Assembly (NCBI GenBank): GCA_017347485.1
Contig: AP021857.1
Span: 1,283,390-1,347,389, forward strand
Reading direction: 5' to 3'
Origin: Candidatus Desulfobacillus denitrificans
GTDB taxonomy: Bacteria > Pseudomonadota > Gammaproteobacteria > Burkholderiales > Rhodocyclaceae
Length of the DNA: 64,000 nucleotides
Below are positions 1 through 9,157 of the stretch, piece after piece (position 1 is the stretch's first letter; every line of letters starts with the position of its first letter). Both the position numbers and the translations under genes were made by a program. Under the pieces are notes generated by a model, which was not told the DNA's origin, searched no databases, and worked only from the letters and a program-made list of their open reading frames with translations.

Positions 1-1907
1 GCGAAGCGGCCGGGGCGCTGCGCCTCCGCCTCCCGCCGCGTGGCGGCGGAGACGAGGATGCGCGTGGCGAAGGCCTTGTTGAGCGGTTCCAGGCGCGCGG
101 CGGTGTTCACCTCGTTGCCGATCGCGGTGTAGTCGAAGACCTGGCGCGAGCCCATGTTGCCGACCACCATCTCGCCGCTGTTGATGCCGATGCGGATGTC
201 GAGCGCGCCGCCGGCTTCCTGCCACGCCGTGCCGTGGCGACTGACTTCTTCCAGCATGGCGAGCGCCGTCTCGCAGGCGCGCGCGGCGTGGTCGGGCTGT
301 GCCAGCGGCGCGTTCCATTCCGCCATCACGGCGTCGCCGACGAACTTGTCCAGCGTGCCGCCGGTTTGCGCCACGCAATCCGCCATGCGGTCGAGGTAGC
401 CGTTGAGCAGCGCGCCGACCCGCTCCGGCGGCAGCTTCTCCGAGAAGGCGGTAAAGCCGGCGATGTCGGAGAACAGCACCGTCATGTGCCGCCGTTCGCC
501 GCCCAGGCGCAGCCTGCCGGGCGTGCGCAGCACTTCCTCCAGCACGCTCGGCGCCAGGTAATGTCCGAAGGCGGTGCGCAGCCAGCGCTTGTCGCGCTCG
601 GCCATGGCGGCGCGCGCCAGCAGCACGCCGCCGCAGGCGAGCGCCATCGCCACCGCCGGCGGCACCAGGGGCAGCACCCAGCCCGTGCCGTAGGCGGCCC
701 AGACGCTCGCGCCGAATGCGCCGGCCGCCGCGAGGACCAGCGGAACCCCCAGCCGGAAGCGCGGTTTCCAGGCCAGGGCGGCGGCGGCGAGGCAAACGGC
801 CAGCGTCAGCAGAAAGCCTGCCGCCGCGCCCGGCGCGCGCAGATGGCGTCCGGCGAGCAGGCTGTCGATGATGTTGGCGTGGATCTCGATGCCCGGCGTC
901 ACCGGCGAAAAGGGCGTGGCGCGCAGGTCGGAGAGACCGGCGGCGCGGGCCGAAACGAGGACGATCTTGTCGCGGAAGGCGCCCGGGGCGAGCGGCGACG
1001 CCTGCCCGGCGGCACGCAGGTCCTTGCTGGCCAGCACGTCCTCGTAGGGGATGTGCCGGTAAAAGGATTCGAACGCCTCGCTGCCGTCGGCCTGGCGCCG
1101 CAGGACGCCGCCCTGGTAGTGGATCCAGGCGCTGTCGTCCGCCTGCAGCGGCAGCACGCCGTCGCCGAAGGCGAGCCCCGCCGCCTCGCGCCGCAGCGAG
1201 GCGAGCGGCAGGCTCTTGACGTGGGCGGCGATGGCCAGGCCGAGCGCCGGCCGGGCCGCCTCGCCATCCCCCGCCCGCAGCAGGGGCAGAAAGCGGCGGT
1301 AGCCGCCGTCGGCGTCGGGCAGGACGTTGATGTGGCCGATGCCGCGCGAGGCGCGCGCCAGGGCCTCGAAGGGCAGCACGGCCTGGTCGCGCATGGCGCC
1401 ACCGGCTGCTTTTTCCGCCGGCGCGAAGACGGCGGCCTGAAACACGTTGCCGGCACGGGCCACCGCGGCGGCGAACTGGCTGTCGCCCAGGCCCGGCTGC
1501 AGGGCGTCGATGCGCCGCGCCAGTTCCGCGCGCACCTCGGCCAGATCGGCGTTGGGCGCCAGGGCGGCCAGCGCCTGCCAGTCCTCGGCATCCAGTTCCC
1601 GTCGGGTCACCGGCTCGGCGAAAAGCAGATCGAAGCCGATGGCGGCGGCGCCGTCGGCGGCGAGGTATTCGGCGACTTCGCCATGCAGGGAGCGCGGCCA
1701 CGGCCAGCGGCCATAGAGCGGGCGCAGCCGCTCGATGCTCTCCTCGGTGATGTCGAGGATGACGATGCGTTCGGTGTGGGGCGTCGGCGCGGCGTGGTGG
1801 CGGGCACGGGCATCGAGCGTGCGCCGCTCGAAATTCTCCAGCTGGCCGCCGGGATCGAGGCTGACCGCGACAGCCGCCAGCAGCGCCGCGGCCAGGGGCA
1901 GTTTCAC
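1..1907 (-). CDS. CHASE2-domain class III adenylate/guanylate cyclase (3' end beyond window)
   Basis: The first ~636 codons of a membrane-bound nucleotide cyclase; the C-terminus lies outside the window. It starts at a GTG that overlaps the stop of the fecR-like gene by four bases (GTGA), so the two are translationally coupled. Residues ~25-330 form an extracytoplasmic CHASE2 sensor domain, followed by hydrophobic segments (~345-440). A class III cyclase catalytic domain begins at ~470 with LFSDIAGFT (metal-binding Asp), then GDAVMAEWNAP, GINSGEMVVGNMGS and YTAIGNEVNTAARLE. The product (cAMP or cGMP) cannot be decided from sequence. FecR plus CHASE2-cyclase pairs are common in betaproteobacteria, which suggests the upstream FecR protein is a partner of the sensor. 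One copy of the dispersed bipartite motif lies inside the catalytic domain. Confidence 0.9.
   Translation of the reverse strand, partial: MKLPLAAALLAAVAVSLDPGGQLENFERRTLDARARHHAAPTPHTERIVILDITEESIERLRPLYGRWPWPRSLHGEVAEYLAADGAAAIGFDLLFAEPVTRRELDAEDWQALAALAPNADLAEVRAELARRIDALQPGLGDSQFAAAVARAGNVFQAAVFAPAEKAAGGAMRDQAVLPFEALARASRGIGHINVLPDADGGYRRFLPLLRAGDGEAARPALGLAIAAHVKSLPLASLRREAAGLAFGDGVLPLQADDSAWIHYQGGVLRRQADGSEAFESFYRHIPYEDVLASKDLRAAGQASPLAPGAFRDKIVLVSARAAGLSDLRATPFSPVTPGIEIHANIIDSLLAGRHLRAPGAAAGFLLTLAVCLAAAALAWKPRFRLGVPLVLAAAGAFGASVWAAYGTGWVLPLVPPAVAMALACGGVLLARAAMAERDKRWLRTAFGHYLAPSVLEEVLRTPGRLRLGGERRHMTVLFSDIAGFTAFSEKLPPERVGALLNGYLDRMADCVAQTGGTLDKFVGDAVMAEWNAPLAQPDHAARACETALAMLEEVSRHGTAWQEAGGALDIRIGINSGEMVVGNMGSRQVFDYTAIGNEVNTAARLEPLNKAFATRILVSAATRREAEAQRPGRF
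225..248 (-). repeat. Dispersed bipartite motif, copy 1
   Basis: GAAGTCAGT-N9-ACGGCG on the minus strand (one mismatch in the left part), inside the cyclase catalytic domain, encoding EVSRHGTA. Confidence 0.7.
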
Positions 1908-2560
1908 TTCCAGTCCGGCTTCAGCTGGCCCTTGCCGCCGAGGACATGGCAGGTCTGGCAGAAATCGAACACCGTGCCGCTTTGCGCCAGCACGGGTGCG
2001 GAAGCCTGCGCCCGCGCCGGAACCGGACGGCCGGCGTCGATGGCGACGTATTCGCCCCTCGGCACGTCGAGCTTGCGGCCGTCGGGGGAGGTGACTTCGA
2101 TGTGGCCGCTGCAGGTGCAGGCGCAGACCGCCTGCTCGCCTTCACCGAACACCATCGAGAAGGCGGTGCCGCGCACACCGGCGATGGCGATCGGCGTGCT
2201 GATGGCCGCGCGGCTGCCTTTGGGCAGATCCGTTTGCAGCCAGAGCGCGCCGCGATTCATCCTGGCGGTGAAGTCCCTCGGCTCGCGGCCCATTTCGATC
2301 TCCGAGGCCGGGCCCATGACGAAGCGGCCGACCGAGGCAAACTCGATCACGGCGACGGCCGACTTGCCGGTGCGCAGCCGCTCGCCGAGGCCGACCTGCT
2401 GCCCCTGTCCGATCTCGCGCCAGTCGTTCTTTTCCAGCCGCTCCAGCGTGCCGCCGCGCAAGGAGACGACGGTGCCGCTCTCGCCGCTCGCCTGCACCGC
2501 GGCGCAGGACAGCAGCAGGACGGCGGCCAGCCAGTGGATCAACGCGGGTTTTCCGTGCAT
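1904..2560 (-). CDS. FecR-domain periplasmic protein with C-terminal CxxCH motif
   Basis: 218-residue exported protein. A signal peptide (residues 1-24, ending near AVQA) is followed by a FecR domain that includes the typical ISTPIAIAGVRGTAF stretch (~residues 125-140). The start is well supported by an AGGAGG ribosome site eight bases upstream. Two cysteine-rich features are unusual: CACTC in the middle and, near the C-terminus, FCQTCHVLGGKG, which has the CxxCH form of a covalent c-type haem site. Single CxxCH motifs can occur by chance, so haem binding is an inference. It is the first gene of a two-gene unit with the CHASE2 cyclase and probably modulates or anchors that sensor. Confidence 0.85.
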   Translation of the reverse strand: MHGKPALIHWLAAVLLLSCAAVQASGESGTVVSLRGGTLERLEKNDWREIGQGQQVGLGERLRTGKSAVAVIEFASVGRFVMGPASEIEMGREPRDFTARMNRGALWLQTDLPKGSRAAISTPIAIAGVRGTAFSMVFGEGEQAVCACTCSGHIEVTSPDGRKLDVPRGEYVAIDAGRPVPARAQASAPVLAQSGTVFDFCQTCHVLGGKGQLKPDWK

Positions 2561-2624
2561 GGTGAACCTCCTCTTTCCAGCGGCATGCGCCTCCGCCGCG
2601 CTGCGCTCCTTGCCGAATCCCGGC

Positions 2625-2834
2625 TCAGGCGGGCACGTCGGGCTCGATCAGGCGCTCGAGCAGGGCGATGCGGTCCTTCAGCAGCAACTTGCGCTTTTTC
2701 AGCCGGCGCAGCATCAGCTCGTCGTGCGGCGGAGACTGGATCAGGCGCTCGATGATCTCGTCCAGGTCGCGGTGCTCGACCTGGATTTCATGCAGCCTGA
2801 GGCGTAATCCGGCGATGTCTTCGGATTCCTTCAT
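2625..2834 (-). CDS. YdcH/DUF465 family small protein
   Basis: 69-residue, highly charged, all-helical protein matching the DUF465 (YdcH) family in length and pattern: an N-terminal helix (LRLRLHEIQVEHRDLDEII), a turn, and a second helix rich in Lys/Arg (RRLKKRKLLLKDRIALLE). An upstream in-frame ATG exists at 2909 but would add 25 residues unlike the family, so the MKES start is chosen. Function is unknown in the family. It lies upstream of, and codirectional with, the fecR/cyclase pair, 64 bases away. Confidence 0.85.
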   Translation of the reverse strand: MKESEDIAGLRLRLHEIQVEHRDLDEIIERLIQSPPHDELMLRRLKKRKLLLKDRIALLERLIEPDVPA

Positions 2835-3034
2835 GGGGCTATTATGCTTCTGCACATGAAAAAAAACAGCCATGGCGAGTTTGAAGGCGCATTTCGAGCA
2901 TGTACCCAAGAAGGCTCCCGCAGCTACAGGCAGCAGGATGCAGGCATGCGTTGAGACATGCGAGCGGCGTCAGGCCCTGTTGGCGTTCACTTCTGAAATA
3001 TAATCCTGAAGGCTGGTTGCCTGGAGAATATGTC

Positions 3035-3748
3035 ATGAGGGTAAAATTGCTGTTGGCCGGGTTGGCCGGGCTGGCGGCCGCCGTCGCTGTCCAGGCGGAC
3101 GAGTCCACCATTCGCCGCACGCTCTCGGCAAAGCTGCCGGCGGCGCGCATCGAGCATGTGGTGAAAACACCCTACCCCGGATTGTACGAAGTGTATTTCG
3201 ACAATCAGATCGCCTATACGGACAAGGATGGCAGCTTCATGATCGTCGGCTACCTAGTCGACGTGAGCAGCGGCCAGAACATGACCCATCTGCGCATGCG
3301 CAAGCTGTCCGCGATTCCCTTCTCCTCCCTGCCGTTTAACCTGGCGATCAAGTCTGTCAAGGGCAATGGCAAGCGCCAGCTGGTCATTTTTTCCGACCCG
3401 CTCTGCCTTCACTGCCGCAAGCTGGAGCAGGAGCTCGCCTCGCTGACCGATGTGACCCTGTACACCTTCCTCTACCCTGTCGAGCAGCTCAACCGTGGCG
3501 CCACGTCACGGGCGCGGCAGATCTGGTGCGCCGCCAATCCTGCCAGGGCGTGGGAGGACTTCATGCTGCGAAATGTGCCGCCGCCGGAGGCGCCGGCCAG
3601 CTGCAATGACCCGATCGCCAAGATTGCCGAGATTGGCGCCAGGCACAGCTTTATTGCCACGCCTACCTTGGTGTTCGCGGATGGCGCGGTAGTGCAGCGC
3701 CAGCTGGCCGCGGCACAGATAGAACGCCTGATGAATGAGGTGAAATAA
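3035..3748 (+). CDS. dsbC: DsbC-family thiol:disulfide interchange protein
   Basis: 237-residue periplasmic protein. Residues 1-20 are a signal peptide (MRVKLLLAGLAGLAAAVAV...). A DsbC N-terminal dimerisation domain follows (IRRTLSAKLPAARIEHVVKTPYPGLYEV), then a thioredoxin-fold domain with the active site FSDPLCLHCRKLE and a cis-Pro loop (ATPTLVF). DsbC isomerises wrong disulfides in secreted proteins and is kept reduced by DsbD. The redox motif here is CLHC rather than the usual CGYC/CPYC of DsbC. The chosen ATG follows the purine-rich CTGGAGAAT. It stands alone, with no linked recJ or dsbD. Confidence 0.9.
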   Translation: MRVKLLLAGLAGLAAAVAVQADESTIRRTLSAKLPAARIEHVVKTPYPGLYEVYFDNQIAYTDKDGSFMIVGYLVDVSSGQNMTHLRMRKLSAIPFSSLPFNLAIKSVKGNGKRQLVIFSDPLCLHCRKLEQELASLTDVTLYTFLYPVEQLNRGATSRARQIWCAANPARAWEDFMLRNVPPPEAPASCNDPIAKIAEIGARHSFIATPTLVFADGAVVQRQLAAAQIERLMNEVK

Positions 3749-4031
3749 GCCTGTCGCTTGCCAGCGTTGCCGGGCAAGACTGCACAAGCACCACCATGCC
3801 TGCCGCGAGGGGGGGCCAAGAGGCGCACATCGGCATGACGACGAAGATCGGCCGGTCGGAGAAATCGCGACACTCGATGCGACGATCTCACAATGAACTC
3901 TTGCGGATGGCGGCGATGTCCGCCGGCCCATTCATCCCGGCATGGTATGCGGCGGCAGGCCAAAACGGCCTGGGGCGAAGGGTTGAAATAGGCGCGGGCG
4001 CCCCGAAATCTTGTACATGGAGGCTGCCGAC

Positions 4032-4265
4032 ATGATGATCGTCTTCGACAACCCGGTGATGCACGTGGTCGATTACCCGGCGCAGGACGCCGTCGAGGTG
4101 ATCGACAAGCGCGTCAGCAAGGGCGTGCTGATGCGCAACGGCGCGGCGCAGCGCTTCCGCGCCGAGCTGAAGGCGCTGGTGTCCGGCGAACCGGACATCG
4201 AGGCTTTCGGCGACCTGCTGGAAGAGTACGGCTCGCTCTTCAACCAGCCGGCCGTCTATCACTGA
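4032..4265 (+). CDS. DUF3567 family protein
   Basis: 77-residue protein of the DUF3567 family, essentially restricted to betaproteobacteria; function unknown. Typical features are the hydrophobic start MMIVFDNPVMHVVDYPA, a central EVIDKRVSKGVLMRNGAAQRFR and the end SLFNQPAVYH. A good GGAGG ribosome site at 4017-4021 selects the ATG at 4032 over one seven codons upstream. It converges with the chemoreceptor gene, with only 13 bases between the stop codons. Confidence 0.88.
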   Translation: MMIVFDNPVMHVVDYPAQDAVEVIDKRVSKGVLMRNGAAQRFRAELKALVSGEPDIEAFGDLLEEYGSLFNQPAVYH

Positions 4266-4278
4266 GCGTGCTTAGGCC

Positions 4279-5370
4279 CTAGGTCTTGCTGTCGAGCAGC
4301 CGACCCATGTGCTGCATGACCGCGAGGTTGGCGTTTTCCATGGCGGCGAGCGCCTGCAGCGCGGCGGGGAAGTTGCCGGCGCGATAAAGCGCCACGGCCT
4401 TGCGCGCATTGGCGTGCACGGCCTTGTGCGGTTCTTCCATTTCGCGGAAGCCGGGCTTGCCGGAGAAGTCCCGCTTGCCCTCGCCCTCGTAATACCACTG
4501 GCCGAGGCGGCAGGCGGTGTAATCGGGCAAATCCTCCGCCTGAAGTTGCGAGGTGCCCATGAAAACCTGGTAGACGGCCAGTTTCAGGCCGATTTCCTGC
4601 AGGTTGGCCAGTTCCACGTCGGAGATCGCCGAGGCGTCGAGGACGCTCTGCTCGAGTTGCTTCGAGAGCCCGAGCAGGCGCTGCATGCCCTGGGCGGCGG
4701 ATTCGCTGTCGTCGATGAAGGTGCGCGCATCGGCGGCATCCCGCTCCATGATGTCCTTCACCTGGCTGGTGCCGGTCTGGATGTGGCCGACCAGATCGGC
4801 GATTTCCGTCGTCGCCTTGGCGGTGCGCTCGGCCAGCTTCCTCACCTCGTCGGCCACCACGGCGAAGCCGCGGCCCTGCTCGCCGGCGCGCGCCGCCTCG
4901 ATGGCGGCATTCAAGGCCAGCAGGTTGGTCTGGTCGGCGATCTCCTTGATGAGCTGGACGATGCCGCCGATGCGGCTGGCCTGTTCGTGCAGGCCGGCGA
5001 CGCTGCCCGAGGCCTCGCTGATGCGTTCGAACATGGCGCGCAGGTTGTCGGTGATCTTGCCGAAGGCGACGCGGTTGCTGTCGGACTCCTCCGCCACGGC
5101 GACCGCCGATTCGCGCTGCTCGCCGAGCTTGCCGGCCAGGCTGCCGAAGGAGCCGCTGAGACCGTCCAGCGAGCGGTTGAAATTGGCGAGGCTGGAAAAC
5201 ATGCCGGTGTGCAGCGCCTGCTGCGCGCGCAGCATCTCCAGTTCCTGCTGCAGAGCCGCATTGTCCTGTTCGCGGCGGGCCAGGTCCGCGCGCAGGGCCG
5301 CCTCCTGGGCCTTGAGGCGGGCGATCTCTTCGCGATCCGCGGCGGTGTTTTTCGTTTTTGTCAGGAACAT
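4279..5370 (-). CDS. Soluble methyl-accepting chemotaxis protein with CZB domain
   Basis: 363-residue cytoplasmic chemoreceptor with no transmembrane segment. Residues 15-55 are a coiled coil ([20 protein letters not shown]). The MCP signalling domain follows, with the highly conserved hairpin tip [22 protein letters not shown] that contacts CheA/CheW. The C-terminus is a chemoreceptor zinc-binding (CZB) domain with the expected ligands: CRLGQWYY and the later HKAVH. CZB receptors sense zinc or oxidants such as HOCl through a conserved Cys. No che genes are linked here. The gene converges on the DUF3567 gene. Confidence 0.93.
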   Translation of the reverse strand: MFLTKTKNTAADREEIARLKAQEAALRADLARREQDNAALQQELEMLRAQQALHTGMFSSLANFNRSLDGLSGSFGSLAGKLGEQRESAVAVAEESDSNRVAFGKITDNLRAMFERISEASGSVAGLHEQASRIGGIVQLIKEIADQTNLLALNAAIEAARAGEQGRGFAVVADEVRKLAERTAKATTEIADLVGHIQTGTSQVKDIMERDAADARTFIDDSESAAQGMQRLLGLSKQLEQSVLDASAISDVELANLQEIGLKLAVYQVFMGTSQLQAEDLPDYTACRLGQWYYEGEGKRDFSGKPGFREMEEPHKAVHANARKAVALYRAGNFPAALQALAAMENANLAVMQHMGRLLDSKT

Positions 5371-5535
5371 GCCTTCCTCCTTGGGATCCCGAATGGCGAG
5401 GGGTTCCCGGGTTTTACGGCCGGACCGGCGAAAGCTTTAGGGCCAGTTCGGGGAGGACGCCGGGCGGGAACGGGATGCGGGCGCGCGCGCCGCCTGTCTG
5501 GAGGGGCACGCGCGTCCTCGCCGTCGTCCGAACGC

Positions 5536-5541
5536 TATAAT
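5536..5541 (+). promoter_or_regulatory. Probable -10 element of greB
   Basis: Perfect TATAAT placed 29 bases before the greB ATG. No good -35 is visible at the right distance, and no clear ribosome site precedes the ATG, so the leader would be about 22 bases. Confidence 0.5.
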
Positions 5542-5569
5542 CGTCTGACCTGAATTGCCGCCCACGCCG

Positions 5570-6118
5570 ATGAACAAGGCCTTCGTCAAGGAAGACGCGC
5601 CCGAGGAGGAGGACGCCCAGCCGGCCGCTCCGGCGCTGCCGCACGGCGCGAAGAACTACATGACGCGGCGCGGCCACGACCTGCTCAAGGCCGAGCTGGC
5701 GCAACTGGTGAAGAGCGAGCGGCCGGCCCTGGTGCAGACCGTGGCCTGGGCCGCCGCCAACGGCGACCGCTCGGAGAACGGCGACTACATTTACGGCAAG
5801 AAGCGCCTGCGCGAGATCGACCGGCGCATCCGCTTCCTCATGAAGCGGCTGGAAAGCGCGGAGGTGGTTGACCCGGCCGCGCAGGAGAACACCGGACAGG
5901 TGTTCTTCGGCGCCACCGTCACGGTATGCGACGCCGAGGGCTGCGAAGCCACCTACCAGATCGTCGGCATCGACGAGGCCGACGCGGGCGCGGGCCGCAT
6001 CAGCTGGATCTCGCCGCTGGCGCGGGCGCTGCTCAAGGCGCGCGAGGGCGACACCGTGCGCTTCGCCAGCCCGGCCGGGCCGCGCGAGCTGGAGATCGTC
6101 GATATCCGCTACGTCTGA
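5570..6118 (+). CDS. greB: Transcription elongation factor GreB
   Basis: 182 residues. The N-terminal coiled-coil domain carries the GreA/GreB signature NGDRSENGDYIYGKKRLREIDRR; the Asp and Glu at the coil tip stimulate RNA polymerase to cleave backtracked RNA. The C-terminal FKBP-like domain includes the usual GRISWISPLARALLKAREGD. There is an N-terminal acidic extension of about 30 residues (EDAPEEEDAQPAAPA) beyond the family core. The stop overlaps the 3' end of the convergent histidine kinase gene by ten bases (6109-6118). Confidence 0.93.
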   Translation: MNKAFVKEDAPEEEDAQPAAPALPHGAKNYMTRRGHDLLKAELAQLVKSERPALVQTVAWAAANGDRSENGDYIYGKKRLREIDRRIRFLMKRLESAEVVDPAAQENTGQVFFGATVTVCDAEGCEATYQIVGIDEADAGAGRISWISPLARALLKAREGDTVRFASPAGPRELEIVDIRYV

Positions 6119-9038
6119 GCGGGCTTTTTCGGCAGCGAGAACCAGAAGGTGGCGCCGGCGTTGGGCGCCGCCTCGGCCCAGATGCGGCCGCCGTGGCGCT
6201 CGAGGATGCGCTTGCAGATGGCCAGGCCGACGCCGGTGCCGTGGAAATCCTTGTCGGTGTGCATGCGCTGGAACATGCCGAACAGCTTGCCGGCGTACTG
6301 CATGTCGAAGCCGGTGCCGTTGTCGCGCACGTAGACGGTCGTCATGTCTGGCGTCTCCTGCGCGCCGATCTCGATTTCCGGCTTTTCCCGCTTGCCCGAA
6401 TACTTCAGCGCATTCGCCACCAGGTTGTCGAAGACCTGCCTGAGCGTGGCGGCATCGCCCCAGGCGCTGCCGAGTCGGCCGATGCGCACGGCCGCCCCGG
6501 GATGGGCGGCGGCGTGTGCGTCCCAGACGTCGCGGGCGAGCGCCGTGAGGTCGACCTCCGCCCGCTTGAGCGCGGTCTGGCTGGCGCGCGAATACTCGAG
6601 GATGTCGTCGATCAGCTCGCCCATGCGGTTGGTGTTGCGGACGATGCGCTCGAGCAGGTCGCGGCTGTCGCCCGACACGGCGAATTCCTCGGAGTCCTGC
6701 AGGATGCGCGAGAAGCCGTTGATGGCGCGCAGCGGCGCGCGCAGGTCGTGCGAGACGGAATAGGAGAAGGATTCCAGCTCGCGGTTGGTGCGCGCCAGTT
6801 CCTCGGTGCGTTCGGCGACACGCCGCTCGAGGGTTTCGTTGAGGGCGCGGATTTCCGCTTCGGCCAGCACCTGCTCGGTGACGTCCTGCACGGTGCCGAG
6901 GGAGCGCAGCGGCGTGCCGTCGGCGGCGTATTCCGTCTCGCAGTGCTCGCGCACGTGCTTGATGCGGCCGTCGGCGAACAGCAGGCGGTGGACGATCGAG
7001 TAGGCATAGCGACGCTCGACCGAGTCGCGGTAGACGGCATTCACCCGTTCGCGGTCGTCCGGATGGATGGCGGCGAGGAAGGCCTCGTAGGATTCGCCGA
7101 AGCGGTCGGGGTCGATCTCGAAGATGCGGTAGATCTCGTCCGACCAGTGCAGCCGATTGTCGGTCAGGTCGAGTTCCCAGTTGCCGAGTTGCGCCAGGCG
7201 CTGCGCCTCCTTGAGGCGCGCCTCGCTGGCAGCGAGCGCCTCGCGCGCCCGGCGGATTTCCGTGACGTCGCGGAAGACGCCGAGGTGGCAGGCCTTGCCG
7301 TCGTGGGTGAACGGCGTGGAGTTGATGTCGACATAGAAGATGCTGCCGTCCTTGCGGAGCATGGGCACGTCCTGGGCCAGGGCATAATTTCCCTGGGCCA
7401 TGTTGCAAAAGAACGCTTCCATGCGCGGAAGCTCATGAGACGGATGAATGTCTCGCTCAGACAGGCCCAGCAATTCGGCCTCGCTGTAGCCGAGCATGCT
7501 GCAGATGGCGGGATTGGAGAGGAGCAGTCGCCCGTTCGCGGCATCGGCCGCCAGGATGCCTTCATGCACACTCCCGAAAATGGCGCGCAGGCCGGCTTCG
7601 GATTCCTGCAGGCGCGCTTCCATTTGGCGCTGCTCGGTGACGTCCGAATAGATGCCGCAAATGCCGACGATTTCGCCGCGATCGTCGCGCACCGGCGTCT
7701 TGACGACATGCAAGGTGAGCGTTTGGCCGCCCTGCAGGTGGGCCTTGTCGTCATAGGCCTCGGCCGGCCGCTGTCCATCACGCGCAGGTCGTCGGCGCGG
7801 TATTTTTCCGCCAGCTCGGGAGGGCTCAGCGCGAAGTCGTCCTTGCCGACGATTTCGCCCGGGGTGAGCCCCTTGTCCTCGGCATACCGGCGGTTCACCG
7901 CCAGGTAGCGCGACTGCCGGTCCTTGTAGAACACCCGCTGCGGGATGTTCTCCACCAGCGCCCGGTACTTGGCCTCGCTGTCGCGCAGGGCCAGCTCGGC
8001 GGCGCGCCGCTGCGCCGAGAGGGTTTCCTCGCGCCGCAGGGTGCGGAAGACCAGCCGGAAGAGGGCGCCGAAGACGGCGGCGATGAGCAGGCCGCCGACG
8101 GCGGCGCGCAGGGCATCGCGCTCGCTGGCGCCGTACACCCGCTCCAGCGGCAGGGCGATGAAGACGCCAAGGGATGCGTCGGGCAGCCAGTGATAGGCGA
8201 CCAGGTGCCGCCGATCCTCCTGGGCAAGGAAGTCTTCGAAGACGCCTTCGTGGCCGGCTGGCCGGCCCTCCCTGAAGGCGGCGGTGTTCGAGAGCTTCTG
8301 CTGGCCAGGCTTTTCCGACAGGGGAAGCCGGAAGACCGTCGTGCCGTCGGGCTTGACCAACGTCAGGACGGTTTCCGGCGGCAGTTTCAGCTCGTCGTAG
8401 AAGCGGATGAGGTATTCGCTGGTGATGCCGCAGCGAATGATGCCCGCGAAACGCCCGTCCGGCAGGGTGAGGCGGCGGGAAAGGTGGATCAGGAGATCCG
8501 TACCGACGGCGTGCTTCATCGGTGTGCCGATGTAGGGCGCTTCTCCGGCGCGGTCGCGCAGATAAACGAAGTCTTCCCAGTCCGACATGTCGACAGGCCG
8601 GACGGGGTACTCCGCGGTGCGGGCCAGCAGCCTGCCATCGGGCAGCACGGCGCCGAAGGCGGCGACCTGGGGCAGGCGGGCCTGGCGGCGCTTGAGCGAC
8701 TCGTGCACCGTTTTTTCGCCGACCTTTTCCAGGCCGCCCATGGCCGTGAACTGTTCCACGGCACCCTGCAGCACCTTGTCCGCTTCGCCGAGGGTGCGGG
8801 CGAGGTGTTCCTCGAGGATGCGGACCAGCATGCGGCTGTGCTGGGTCGCATCCTCGAGGGCGTTCGCTCTGCTGTCGTGGAGGAAGCGCAGGACGCCTGC
8901 CGCGAGGACCAGCAGCAGAAGGACATAGACAAGGAGCAGCGCCTGCCGGATGCGCGCAAACGGCCGGCGCAAGGCGGTAGCGCCGCCGACGTTTTCCGGA
9001 TCGGGGCCGGGCGCTGCTTCCAACTGGTTGATTTGCAT
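6109..9038 (-). pseudogene. Multi-PAS sensor histidine kinase broken by one frameshift
   Basis: Two overlapping frames together make one ~976-residue hybrid sensor. The N-terminal part (ATG at 9038) has a transmembrane helix (ALLLVYVLLLLVLAAGVL), a large extracytoplasmic sensor domain, a second helix near residue 310 and a PAS domain. The reading frame is then lost within the G/C-rich stretch 7761-7771. The C-terminal part continues in the next frame to 6109 with more PAS/PAC units, an H-box (SYSVSHDLRAPLRAINGF), an N-box (NLVANALKYSGK), DNGTGFD and GTGVGLAICKRI. One missing base in the GGCCGG run restores a continuous protein (...MDSGRAEAYDDKAHLQ...). It may be a recent mutation or a sequencing error; either way the downstream half is fully conserved. 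Divergent from htpG. Confidence 0.85.
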
Positions 9039-9102
9039 GTAATTTATGATAACAACCGGGTTTTTTGAGCCGGTCTCGCGAGCATGCCGCGGCCGCCGTT
9101 CA

Positions 9103-9130
9103 CTTGAAAACGGCGCAAGGCGCCCAAAAT
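9103..9130 (+). promoter_or_regulatory. Candidate sigma-32 heat-shock promoter of htpG
   Basis: CTTGAAA at 9103-9109 and CCCAAAAT at 9123-9130 with a 13-base spacer resemble the sigma-32 consensus (CTTGAAA and CCCCATnT). The position, about 28 bases before the GTG start, and the heat-shock identity of the gene support it. Confidence 0.6.
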
Positions 9131-9157
9131 TTAGCCCGATCGCATGGAGGCTAACAA

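Noticed and set aside
234..2807. Long plus-strand open frame of 857 codons opposite the cyclase and FecR genes
   Set aside because: High-GC shadow of minus-strand genes: no domain, Arg/Gly/Ala/Gln-rich composition, and the reverse strand holds conserved catalytic motifs.
5926..7908. Plus-strand open frame of 660 codons opposite the histidine kinase
   Set aside because: Overlaps conserved kinase and PAS motifs on the minus strand and lacks any recognisable domain.
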